The translations under genes were made by a program, and so were the position numbers. A stretch of DNA of 64,000 bases from Caldilineaceae bacterium. GTDB lineage: Bacteria; Chloroflexota; Anaerolineae; Caldilineales; Caldilineaceae. The stretch covers positions 62,001-126,000 of the forward strand of contig JAJEBF010000061.1 of NCBI GenBank assembly GCA_022824025.1, given 5' to 3'. Under the pieces are notes generated by a model. That model was not told the origin of the DNA. It saw only the letters and a list, made by a program, of their open reading frames with translations, and made no database searches. Positions 35,413 to 43,591 of the stretch are shown piece after piece; position 1 is the stretch's first letter, and each line of letters begins with the position of its first letter.

Positions 35413-36000
35413 ATGCCCCTGCCCAACCGGAATGAAGCGCTGCAACTATTGCATGAATGGGTCGAAACCGAAGGCCTGCGACGCCATATGCTGGCTGTAG
35501 AAGCCGCTATGCGCGTCTACGCCCGTCACTATGGCGAAGATGAGGACCTCTGGGGCATGACCGGCCTGCTCCACGATCTGGACTACGACCGATTTCCCGA
35601 CATGGACGACCAGGAAAACGGCCATCCCCGCACCGCCCTGCGTCTCTTCCGAAAGCAGGACTATCCACCGGAATTCATCCACGCCATCGAGGCCCACGCA
35701 ACCTTCCTCGGCGTCCCCCGCCAGTCGAAACTCGATCAGGCGTTGCTTGCCTGTGACGAGTTGACCGGCCTCATCCTCGCCTGCGCCTACGTGCGTCCCG
35801 ACAAAGACCTGCGCAGCGTGAAGCTCAGTTCAGTCAAAAAGAAGTGGAAGGACAAGCGCTTCACCGCCGCCATCGACCGCGCCGAAAACCTTCACTTCAT
35901 CGAAGAGCTCGGCGAACCCTTCGATGAGCATGTGCAACGCGTCCTCGACGCCATGAAAGAGGTCGCAGCGCAGCTGGGCGTCTCGGGCGAAGAGAGCTAG
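35413..36000 (+). CDS. HD-domain phosphohydrolase
   Basis: 195 residues; AAAGGAG sits 6-7 bases before the ATG. The HD signature is clear: RRHMLAVEAAM (His25), GLLHDLDYDRFPD (His54, Asp55), then a helix with IEAHATF and a distal Asp in LLACDELTGLI. This arrangement is that of small HDIG-type metal phosphohydrolases that act on nucleotides or cyclic nucleotides. No sensory domain is attached. The two preceding genes are probably cotranscribed. Confidence 0.87.
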   Translation: MPLPNRNEALQLLHEWVETEGLRRHMLAVEAAMRVYARHYGEDEDLWGMTGLLHDLDYDRFPDMDDQENGHPRTALRLFRKQDYPPEFIHAIEAHATFLGVPRQSKLDQALLACDELTGLILACAYVRPDKDLRSVKLSSVKKKWKDKRFTAAIDRAENLHFIEELGEPFDEHVQRVLDAMKEVAAQLGVSGEES

Positions 36001-36038
36001 CCCGCACACAATAGGCCTACAGTCCAACATCGCATCCT

Positions 36039-36824
36039 CTACCGCAGTCGCGCCGCCGTCATCTGCCGCCCTCCGCGGCGACGCGGCAGCGTTGCCAGGA
36101 TCATAACCGTCACCGCGGCGGCTGCCGCAAGCGCCGACCAGGCCACCACAGGATAAGACCGCTGCCCCACGAAGATAGCCACAAACGCCCAGACAAAAAC
36201 TCCTCGGTACACATTGTCATGGTTCACGCGGCGGCCCACCTCCCACGCCACCAGCGCGCCGGCCGCCAACATAATCACCGTCCACGCTTCCGGGCTTACG
36301 CCCCATCCATCCCACCCCAACACATTGAGCGCCGCCGCGCTGTTCGCGATGACCGCCACCGATAGCCAGCCGAGATAGATGCGCAGCGCAACATGCAACC
36401 ACCTCTCGACCGCGGGCAAGCCGGGGTCGCCTACCCGCAACCTGAAAAAGGCGGCCCAGCCTGTCACTGTCATGAATATGGCAATGGGGAGGGTGTATGG
36501 GACCGTCGCAATCCAGCTTGCGGCAACGATCCACATCAGATTTCCCAGCGCCGTGGCCGAGAGCCACGGCGCAGCCCGGCGTGCGGGCCCACGCTTCGCC
36601 TGCCCCGGCAGCCCCTGCCAGATGCCCAGCCCAAACAGGCCAAGGTAGATGACCGCCCAGATCGCGAAGGCATATCCTGCCGGCAAAAACAGTTCGGTCG
36701 TCTCCTGGCCTGCAATGTCTCCGTTGTTAAAAGGCCCGAAGATCCCGATCATGTACGTCAAAACAACCGACCCGGCTATGATAAGCGCATGGACCCATTG
36801 AACCGCCGTTGTTCCCATCGTCAC
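36039..36824 (-). CDS. TspO/MBR-like tryptophan-rich membrane protein
   Basis: 261 residues with about seven hydrophobic segments. FLPAGYAFAIWAVIYLGLFGLGIWQ is split over a loop and a helix that match the Pro-x-x-Phe...Ile-Trp pattern of TspO/MBR-related tryptophan-rich sensory proteins, though it is longer than TspO (about 160). Such proteins bind tetrapyrroles or other ligands; the function of the long branch is not known. It begins 12 bases after the molybdenum hydroxylase large subunit, so is likely the last gene of that operon. Ends in a basic tail. Confidence 0.7.
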   Translation of the reverse strand: MTMGTTAVQWVHALIIAGSVVLTYMIGIFGPFNNGDIAGQETTELFLPAGYAFAIWAVIYLGLFGLGIWQGLPGQAKRGPARRAAPWLSATALGNLMWIVAASWIATVPYTLPIAIFMTVTGWAAFFRLRVGDPGLPAVERWLHVALRIYLGWLSVAVIANSAAALNVLGWDGWGVSPEAWTVIMLAAGALVAWEVGRRVNHDNVYRGVFVWAFVAIFVGQRSYPVVAWSALAAAAAVTVMILATLPRRRGGRQMTAARLR

Positions 36825-36836
36825 GTCCCTGATTCC

Positions 36837-39143
36837 CTAAGCCAGCGCCTCCAGAACGCGCGCCGGTGTCATCGGCAGCGTGCGGATGCGCCTGCCCGTC
36901 GCCGCCGTAAACGCGTTCGCTACCGCCGCGCCCACCGGCCCGATAGGCGGCTCGCCCATGCCATACGGCGTCTTGATCCCCGTGTCCACCAGTACCGATC
37001 GGACATTTGGCGCCTCCCGCATCGTCAGAAGCGGGTAGCTCTCGAAGTTGTTCAACTCCAGGCGGCCGTCCTTCACATACGCCTGCTCGATCAGCGTCGA
37101 CCCCACCCCCCACATCACGTTCCCCTCTATCTGCGCCTTCGCCCCATCCGGGTTGACGACCAGTCCACAATCGACCGCGCAGGCCAATTCATGCACGCTG
37201 ATCTCACCCGTTGTCTCGTCCACCGATATCTCCGCGACCTCCGCCACCATCGTGTTCGACATGTGGCAGGCAATCCCTCGCGCCCGGCCAGCAGCCGGCG
37301 GCCTCCCCCAGTCGCTCAACTCGGCTACTGCCTCCAGCACGGCGCGCATGCGCGCGCCCGCACGACTCTCCGGCAGATGATCGAGCCGGAACTGCAGCGG
37401 GTCCGCGCCGGCCGCCGCGGCCAGCTCATCGATAAAACTCTCCACCGCAAACGTGTTCGGGAACAGTCCCAAACCGCGCCACCAGCCTGTCCAGACCGGG
37501 AGTGTTCTGCGCCATGCCGTTACGGTGCGATTGGGGACATCATACTCGACTCGCGCCGCAATGGTCGCGCCGAAGTCCGCGCCCATGACCAATGACAGAA
37601 AACCCGGAAGGAAACTGAAAGCAACGTCGCTGCTGCCCTGCAGGTGCTCCACCGCGATGATCCGCCCGCTCTCGTCCAGCGCGCCGGAGAGAACATTCTT
37701 CGTCGGCGGCCGCAGGTAACCGTTATGCATCGCCTCGACCCGGTCCCATCCAACATGGACCGGAGCGCCGGCCGCTTTGGAAAGTCGCGCCGCCTCGATC
37801 GCGACCCGCGTATCCAGCTTGCTGCCAAATCCGCCGCCAAGATAGGTGGGAACGACCTGTACCGTCTCGGTCTCAACACCGAGGGCCTCGGCGATCTGGC
37901 CCTTGGCCCGCTCCTGAAACTGCGTTGATACCCACACGCGCACCTGCCCGTCCTGAAAATCCGCCAGCGCCGCCGGCGCCTCCAGGGGGGCCTGCACGGC
38001 GAATGGAGTATAGTATGTGGCCAATACCGTTGTCCCTTTCCCGAGCGCCGCCTCGGCATTGCCCTCACGCTGGATCGTGACACCGCCCTCCCCTGCCGGT
38101 TCAATCAGCGCATCGATCTCCTCCTGCTGCCACAGATGCCCTTCATCCCACTCCGTCTCCATCGAGTTTACCGCCGCCCAGGCAGCGCTGCGCGATCGCG
38201 CCGCCACACCCGCAAAACCGTTTTCCACGTCGATTACGAACGCCTCGACACCTTCTATTGCCTCCGCCTCGCCCGGTGATGCGTTCAGCAGCGTCGCCTC
38301 CAGCGTCGGCGGCCGCGCGACCGCGCCGTAAAGCATCTCCGGCATCCGCATGTCGTAACCGTAGACGGCCTGGCCTGTCACCTTGTCGGGAACATCTACG
38401 CGCGCAACCGGCTGACCTATGACCGTAAATTCATCCGCCGGCTTAAGTGCCAACTGCTCCTCTTCCGGAAAGTCCCAACTCGAAAGAGCCGCCGCCAAAC
38501 TGTAGAAGTCAGCGCGCGCTGCAGGACCGTCCGCAACAACAAAACCCCGCCCTTCAACCCGCAGCGCAGCCTCCGAAACGCCCAACTCGGCCGCCGCCTC
38601 TCGTTGCAGCAGGCTCCGAAGCCCCGCCGCCGCTTTGCGCAGCGGATCATAGCTTGCGGCAACCGACAAGCTGCCGCCCGTGCCGAACCCGTCCACCAAC
38701 CCTGAAGTGGTATCGGCCTGCGCCACAACCAGGTCGGCCCAACTGATTCCCAGCTCCTCAACCGCTATCTGCGCTATCGACGTGTGTACGCCCTGCCCCA
38801 TCTCAACCTTGACCACCGACAGCCGGATGCGGCTGTCCTCCAACACCTCCAACCACAGAGGCGGGTCACTGTCCAACTGCATGAAACTGCTGCCAGCCGG
38901 TTCACTGGCGGCCAGGTTTTCCGCCATATACAGGTGGAGAGCCGGCCTGCCGAAATACGCGCCCACGGCCAGGCTGGCCCCCGCCGCGCCCATGCCGATC
39001 AGAAAACCCCGCCGTGACAGGCGCCAGCGGCGCTTCCCCAATGGGGCGGATTCTGCCCCTTCCGCTCCCTCTTCCCCGTTGTTTGCGCCTGTAGAGTCGG
39101 CCTGCGCCTCGACCGCTTGGTTACGACTTTGTTCTTGTGTCAT
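36837..39143 (-). CDS. Molybdenum hydroxylase large subunit (isoquinoline 1-oxidoreductase beta type), Tat-exported
   Basis: From the ATG at 39143 it has 768 residues. A Tat signal (RLSRRGFLIGMGAAGASLAV) follows an acidic leader. The body is a xanthine-dehydrogenase-family molybdopterin-binding subunit: VKVEMGQGVHTSIAQIAVEEL, RVDVPDKVTGQAVYGYD, YLGGGFGSK and the active-site Glu in GMGEPPIGPVGAA. The duplicated N-terminal pattern and Tat signal fit IorB-like subunits that lack an FAD partner. The chosen ATG overlaps the small-subunit stop (ATGA), implying coupling. The substrate may be an N-heterocycle or an aldehyde. Confidence 0.9.
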   Translation of the reverse strand: MTQEQSRNQAVEAQADSTGANNGEEGAEGAESAPLGKRRWRLSRRGFLIGMGAAGASLAVGAYFGRPALHLYMAENLAASEPAGSSFMQLDSDPPLWLEVLEDSRIRLSVVKVEMGQGVHTSIAQIAVEELGISWADLVVAQADTTSGLVDGFGTGGSLSVAASYDPLRKAAAGLRSLLQREAAAELGVSEAALRVEGRGFVVADGPAARADFYSLAAALSSWDFPEEEQLALKPADEFTVIGQPVARVDVPDKVTGQAVYGYDMRMPEMLYGAVARPPTLEATLLNASPGEAEAIEGVEAFVIDVENGFAGVAARSRSAAWAAVNSMETEWDEGHLWQQEEIDALIEPAGEGGVTIQREGNAEAALGKGTTVLATYYTPFAVQAPLEAPAALADFQDGQVRVWVSTQFQERAKGQIAEALGVETETVQVVPTYLGGGFGSKLDTRVAIEAARLSKAAGAPVHVGWDRVEAMHNGYLRPPTKNVLSGALDESGRIIAVEHLQGSSDVAFSFLPGFLSLVMGADFGATIAARVEYDVPNRTVTAWRRTLPVWTGWWRGLGLFPNTFAVESFIDELAAAAGADPLQFRLDHLPESRAGARMRAVLEAVAELSDWGRPPAAGRARGIACHMSNTMVAEVAEISVDETTGEISVHELACAVDCGLVVNPDGAKAQIEGNVMWGVGSTLIEQAYVKDGRLELNNFESYPLLTMREAPNVRSVLVDTGIKTPYGMGEPPIGPVGAAVANAFTAATGRRIRTLPMTPARVLEALA

Positions 39144-39628
39144 GTCGCAGCCTCCTCGCCAGCTGCCCTCCCGGCCGCCTGTTGGACCGCCTGCAGGATG
39201 CGCACATAGCAACCGCAACGGCAGTAGTTCCCGCTCATCGCCCGCACGGTCTCCTCCTCAGACGGCAGCGGATTCCGTTCCAGAAACGAAACCGCCTGCA
39301 TGATCTGGCCGCTCATGCACCAGCCGCACTGCGGAACCTGGTGATCGATGAACGCCTGCTGGACAGGATGCAGCGTGAGCTCTCCGCCCCCATCCCTTTC
39401 CGCCAGCCCTTCGATCGTTCGAATTTCTGCCCCCGAAACCGCGGCCAGCGGCATCAGACAGGATCGAACTGCAGCCCCATTGATATGAACGGTACACGCG
39501 CCGCAGATTCCAACGCCGCAACCGTACTTGGTGCCAGTCAGACCCAGCCAGTCCCGCAGCACCCACAACAGTCTTTCTTCCGCGGGGACATCCAGCGTAT
39601 AGCTTCTTCCATTGACATTCAGTTCCAT
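39140..39628 (-). CDS. Molybdenum hydroxylase small subunit, 2x[2Fe-2S]
   Basis: 162 residues with both clusters intact. The plant-ferredoxin-like cluster has Cys37, Cys42, Cys45 (YGCGVGICGAC) and Cys57. The helical-domain cluster has Cys101, Cys104 (QCGWC), Cys136 and Cys138 (CRC). It passes electrons from the molybdenum site of the next gene's product to an external acceptor. The pair lacks a FAD subunit, as in isoquinoline 1-oxidoreductase. The proposed acceptor, a cytochrome, is not encoded here. The large-subunit ATG overlaps its stop. Confidence 0.93.
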   Translation of the reverse strand: MELNVNGRSYTLDVPAEERLLWVLRDWLGLTGTKYGCGVGICGACTVHINGAAVRSCLMPLAAVSGAEIRTIEGLAERDGGGELTLHPVQQAFIDHQVPQCGWCMSGQIMQAVSFLERNPLPSEEETVRAMSGNYCRCGCYVRILQAVQQAAGRAAGEEAAT

Positions 39629-39655
39629 TCCAATCCCCTCCTCATCTTCCCTGCG

Positions 39656-40396
39656 CTACAACACAATCTCCCGACCCGGCTTCGCGTCAAGCGAGCCCCC
39701 TAAATCCACAAGCGCCCCAGCGACCTCCCGCAAACAACCGGCCAGGTCGGTTGCCACCCGGCTCTCGGGGATACGCAGAATTGTCCACCTGTCCAGCGGC
39801 CCGGACGCCTCACGCATATCGCTGGATTCATCCAGCCGGATGCCCAAATATCCGTTGCGCACGCGCAAAGCGATGTCCACCGGCCACTCTCCCGCCAATC
39901 GATTGGGAAGCGGCCTTAGCCGGTTGGCGCGCAACGCATTCCAGAGCGCTTGAAACGGCTCTCCCTCCAGCTTCAGCTCCGTAACATCCTGCGCGCGTAA
40001 CAGACGCTCCAGCGTTGTGTGCATAAAAGTCAGGCGTCGAAACGTCGCTGCCGCAACCGGCTGCGCCAACCGCAAGAGCGGCCCAATCTCGATCCGAAAA
40101 TAATACTCATCCGCCCGCGCATGGTCCGCCTCCTCCGGGAGAAGCTCGGCGCGCGACAGCAACTGATAGCGGCGAATCGCCGCATAATAACTGATCGTGC
40201 GAGCTTCCGACCTGCTCCCGAAAGCCCCTGTCTGGTAGAACGCCAGATAGTCTGCCCCTACTCGCCGCGGCGCCCGCCGCTGCGGAATGCGATACCAGCC
40301 CTCCGAGGCCGCCCTCCGCAGATCGGCCTCGTTGTTGACAACCGCCACAAGCACCGTCCGTCGCAATTCGTAAGGGTCTGTATATTCCTGAGACAA
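39656..40396 (-). CDS. Uncharacterised protein, possible PUA/EVE-like N-terminus and degenerate nuclease-like C-terminus
   Basis: 246 residues, not confidently assigned. Residues 10-130 (LVAVVNNEADLRRAASEGWY, ADYLAFYQTGAFG, ISYYAAIRRYQ, EYYFRIEIGPLLRL) have the order of a small beta-barrel in which a ligand-binding domain of the PUA/EVE/ASCH type could be imagined. Residues 160-245 (WPVDIALRVRNGYLGIRLD) resemble the core strands of DUF559/Vsr-like endonucleases, where one expects a D...E-x-D/K; here the second acid is replaced by Arg. It lies 16 bases downstream of uvsE, so the two form an operon and a DNA-related role is plausible. Confidence 0.5.
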   Translation of the reverse strand: MSQEYTDPYELRRTVLVAVVNNEADLRRAASEGWYRIPQRRAPRRVGADYLAFYQTGAFGSRSEARTISYYAAIRRYQLLSRAELLPEEADHARADEYYFRIEIGPLLRLAQPVAAATFRRLTFMHTTLERLLRAQDVTELKLEGEPFQALWNALRANRLRPLPNRLAGEWPVDIALRVRNGYLGIRLDESSDMREASGPLDRWTILRIPESRVATDLAGCLREVAGALVDLGGSLDAKPGREIVL

Positions 40397-40412
40397 TTCC
40401 CCACCCTCTTCC

Positions 40413-41393
40413 CTAAACTACATGCCCCAACAACTGCGGCGCATACTTGCCGATCTGCTCCCGCAGGCGCAAGAGGGCAACATCCTTCGCCTTGGCCTCC
40501 AGCATGACATCGAATGACCGCAACCGCGCTGAAACCGCCGCCTGCAGCAGTTCGATGACCTCGAACGGGTGCAGAAAGTCACTGTGCTGATGCGGCAGGG
40601 GCATCTGCATGCGGGCCTTGCCGTCCCGAAAGAGAGTTCGCACCGCTGTGCGCGGGCTGCTGACGTGGATCTTTGGGCGTACATCCCCAGGCCACGTCGC
40701 CAAAGCAATTTTCAGCGCATCCAGCTGCGGGATCGCATCCGGGTTGTGGCAGCGGTGGTGGAGCGTATCCAGAACAACCGGTATCCCTGTCCGCCTGTGT
40801 GCCCACAGTACATCTCGAAGACCGAACTGTCGGTCCCCGTTCTCCAGGACCAGACGCTTTCGCACATGTTCCGGCAGCAGATTGGCCGTGCGCGCGAATC
40901 GGTCCAATGCCGCCGGCGCTTCCTCGCCGCCCCCGCCCACATGAATCACAACCACGCTCGACGCATCCAGGCCCATCCCATCCAGCAGAGAGGCCGCAGC
41001 AGCCAGCTCCAGACTCGAACGCGAGACCAGAGCAGGATCCGGGTGGCTCAACCGCACGTAGAAGCCCGGATGCAACGTCAAGCGCACGCGCTGCTGCCGC
41101 GCCATGTCCCCTATGGCCGCCAGTTCCGTCGAGCATTCCTCAATCTGATTGTGAAACGAAGGCAGGTCCGGGTGGGTCAGATAGGGCGCAAGCTGGCCGG
41201 CCATCCGATAGAACCGGATCTCCCTCCGCGCCAGGTAGAGAAATATGTCGCGCAGATAGACCAGACTGACGCTCAAGTGAGGCTTGTTTTGCCAGCGCCG
41301 GCTGTCATGCGACCGCAGCCCCGATACGCCCAGCACCTTGACGGGAAACCCCAACCGCAACCGCGTCCCGTTCGCCATGAGGTGGTCGGACAT
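40413..41393 (-). CDS. uvsE: UV DNA damage endonuclease UvsE
   Basis: 326 residues forming a UVDE-family TIM barrel: RLRLGFPVKVLG, LYLARREIRFYRMAGQLAPY read across helix 1, LTLHPGFYVRLSHPD, VVVIHVGGGGEE, LVLENGDRQFGL, PVVLDTLHHRCHN, KIHVSSPRT and MLEAKAKDVALLRL. The His/Asp/Glu metal ligands of the AP-endonuclease-like site are thus visible. UvsE nicks next to UV photoproducts and starts an alternative excision repair pathway. No Shine-Dalgarno is seen at this ATG or at the in-frame ATG at 41378. The next gene is the possible PUA/nuclease-like protein. Confidence 0.9.
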   Translation of the reverse strand: MSDHLMANGTRLRLGFPVKVLGVSGLRSHDSRRWQNKPHLSVSLVYLRDIFLYLARREIRFYRMAGQLAPYLTHPDLPSFHNQIEECSTELAAIGDMARQQRVRLTLHPGFYVRLSHPDPALVSRSSLELAAAASLLDGMGLDASSVVVIHVGGGGEEAPAALDRFARTANLLPEHVRKRLVLENGDRQFGLRDVLWAHRRTGIPVVLDTLHHRCHNPDAIPQLDALKIALATWPGDVRPKIHVSSPRTAVRTLFRDGKARMQMPLPHQHSDFLHPFEVIELLQAAVSARLRSFDVMLEAKAKDVALLRLREQIGKYAPQLLGHVV

Positions 41394-42033
41394 CTAACTT
41401 TTTTTGGGAAACGTAGAGCCGCGATAAGAGGTGTTGTTTCTTTTGCGCACGTCGTCCAACTTGAATTCGCTCGGAGGGCAACTGGGTCTGACAGTCTCTC
41501 CACTTTCCCATCGCCCAACACAATTCACGCCTGTCAGCCCTGCAACAGACTAACATAGCAATGACCTGCCTCCCAATTACCCGAACAGGTGTACGGGCGC
41601 TAGTTCAGTCCCGTTTCAGGGCCATTCCCGCGCCAGCGGTCCGGGGCACGCGATCCTCGCCAATCCCCATTCCCCTCCGGACCGGAAACAGGCTCGAGCC
41701 CTGAATCCCCGGCGCTTCTGGTGATTGCTGCGCGAAGTTGACGTCGGCGTCGGTTGTTATGTACTCTATATCTGCAATCGACTCGCCTGCCTTGCGGAGA
41801 ACGCCGGCCCCATCATGGTTCTCCGCGCGGTCGCACGGCATCGCTGTCTCGGGGTCGGCCCACCTGGCCTCGCCAGAAGATTCGTAACGCCGGAGAGAGA
41901 ATCGGATTGAACTTCGATTTCCTCGCTGCCCAAACTTGCGGATGCTTGGGCACAGTTTCCTTCGTCACCTGTTTCCCCAACCAGTCCTGACAGAACCGGG
42001 ACACCCGTTCCCAGCGTCCAAGGAACTACGAAT
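41394..42033. other. 640-base stretch with no recognised gene
   Basis: Short open frames on both strands (longest about 100 codons) show no known motif, no ribosome binding site, and compositional bias like random GC-rich sequence. The region separates uvsE (minus) and the exported duplicated protein (plus), so must hold their divergent promoters; TATGTT on the minus strand near 41549-41554 is the only minus-10-like hexamer I noted. Decayed coding sequence is possible. Confidence 0.45.
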
Positions 42034-43476
42034 ATGTACAGTTCACGCCTCCTGGCCCTCACGACGGCGCTACTCATCTCACTGACCGCGTCGGCAGGAC
42101 ATCTGTCGGCGCAGGAACTGTCTCCCGCGACCCAGACCGAGCCCCCGGTTGCCTCTCCCGGCCAACCGGCTTGGCTGACGGGTGCCCCGGCGTCTGCGGC
42201 GAATCACTCAGTTGCGCCGGAACCCGCCTCCGTCTCCGCCGCCGAGATTCCGCCTGGGTGGAAAGAGTATGTCGACCACTCCCTGGGCTACTCCCTTGCC
42301 CTTCCCGCCAACTGGCTGACTTTCGACCTGCAGGCCGGAGATCTGGACAGAATTGCCGGCCTGCTTGGCGGTCGCGCCGCGTCCGAGCCGTTGCGCAAAT
42401 ACATGGCCGCGCCCGCCGGCCAAAACCTCGGGCTCTTAGCCGTCGACTCCGACCCTAGCGAGTTGTTCGCTCTCCCGCCTTTCCCAACCTTCCTCAACGT
42501 CTCAGTCGCCAGCTTCCCAGACGGTCTGTCCGACGAACAATGGGTTGCCCTCGTTGAAGAGTCTATCGCAGCGATGGGTGAAGTCCGGATCGAAAGTGTC
42601 AGGCTCGGCACGCTCAACGACCTGCCCGTGGTCAGAGCCGCCGCCGTCTACCAATTGGGAGGCCAGGGCGCTGGCCTGACCGCCCAGCTTGACGTCACCA
42701 TCGTCCGTGTTGACCAGGCGGCATATACGCTGACAATCGCAACCCGGCTCAGCAATGCCTTAGCCAAACGAATTGTGATTCACCAGATCGTCCAAACCTT
42801 CCGGCCTGTCCTGCCCGAACATGTGGAAGACCGAGAGCCCGCTCAAACCGCGACGGCGAATGAAGCCGGTGAACTGCCTGGTCTTTCGGCGCCAGCTCCT
42901 GCCGCCGCGCTTCCCAGATTCTGGATACCCATCGTTGACGGGCGCCTGGGGTACTCTCTTGCCGTGCCAATCAACTGGCTAACTTTCGACCTGCAGGAGG
43001 GAGATCTGGACCGTGTGACAGGCCTCCACCGCGGCCAACTGGCAATGCGGCAACTGCAGGCCTTTCTGGACTCGCCGGCAGGAGAAACTCTAGGGGTCTT
43101 TGCCGTGGAAGCGGAACCGGACAGCATGTACACCGTCCCGATCTTCCCGACCTTCCTGATCGTGTCCACCGCGCCGCTGCTGGAAAACGTTTCCGACGAA
43201 GAGTGGCTCGCCCTCGCGGCCCAATCCATCTCAGCTTGGGGCGATACGCAGTTGATAGCAGCCGAATTGGGCGCAAGCAACGCGCTTCCGGCCATCAGAG
43301 CAACGGCTGCCATGCAGTTGGGCGAGCCAACGCATCAATTGACCGCTCATCTTGACATGACCATCCTGCGAGCCAACCAGACCGTCTATCTTCTTATCAT
43401 CGCCTCCCGCCAGGACGCAGCCGCCGCCAACCAACCGGTGATCGAGCAGATAGTCGATTCCTTCCGAATCGAATGA
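42034..43476 (+). CDS. Exported protein with two PsbP/DcrB-like domains in tandem
   Basis: 480 residues: signal peptide (LLALTTALLISLTASAGHLSA), a Pro/Ala linker, then two homologous domains (about 72-250 and 292-480). Each starts with LGYSLA(L/V)P and NWLTFDLQ(A/E)GDLDR, then a hydrophobic (F/I)FPTFL strand, and ends in an IVQTF or IVDSF helix. The layout is that of PsbP/DcrB-like folds, in which a Lys/Tyr-rich start and NW strand recur. The DNA of the start of the domains is almost identical (42310-42350 versus 42972-43012). Function unknown; the location would be extracytoplasmic. An LRR protein gene follows 115 bases downstream. Confidence 0.65.
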   Translation: MYSSRLLALTTALLISLTASAGHLSAQELSPATQTEPPVASPGQPAWLTGAPASAANHSVAPEPASVSAAEIPPGWKEYVDHSLGYSLALPANWLTFDLQAGDLDRIAGLLGGRAASEPLRKYMAAPAGQNLGLLAVDSDPSELFALPPFPTFLNVSVASFPDGLSDEQWVALVEESIAAMGEVRIESVRLGTLNDLPVVRAAAVYQLGGQGAGLTAQLDVTIVRVDQAAYTLTIATRLSNALAKRIVIHQIVQTFRPVLPEHVEDREPAQTATANEAGELPGLSAPAPAAALPRFWIPIVDGRLGYSLAVPINWLTFDLQEGDLDRVTGLHRGQLAMRQLQAFLDSPAGETLGVFAVEAEPDSMYTVPIFPTFLIVSTAPLLENVSDEEWLALAAQSISAWGDTQLIAAELGASNALPAIRATAAMQLGEPTHQLTAHLDMTILRANQTVYLLIIASRQDAAAANQPVIEQIVDSFRIE

Positions 43477-43519
43477 TGCCCGGATGCCAGTTGGCCTTCG
43501 ACCCTTCATACTGCGCCAG

Positions 43520-43564
43520 ATTGGCTGCAAACACATCGGCTGCAAACACATCGGCTGGAAACCG
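43520..43564 (+). repeat. Three 15-base tandem repeats before the LRR gene
   Basis: ATTGGCTGCAAACAC, ATCGGCTGCAAACAC and ATCGGCTGGAAACCG follow directly on one another. They lie between the two exported-protein genes. If translation began at 43484 they would encode HIGCK repeats, but the signal peptide supports the start at 43592. Confidence 0.75.
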
Positions 43565-43591
43565 TTCACTGCCCGACGAGGATCCTCAACC

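Noticed and set aside
41605..41841. Minus-strand open frame of 78 codons between uvsE and the exported protein gene
   Set aside because: No recognisable domain and overlapping open frames on both strands of similar length.
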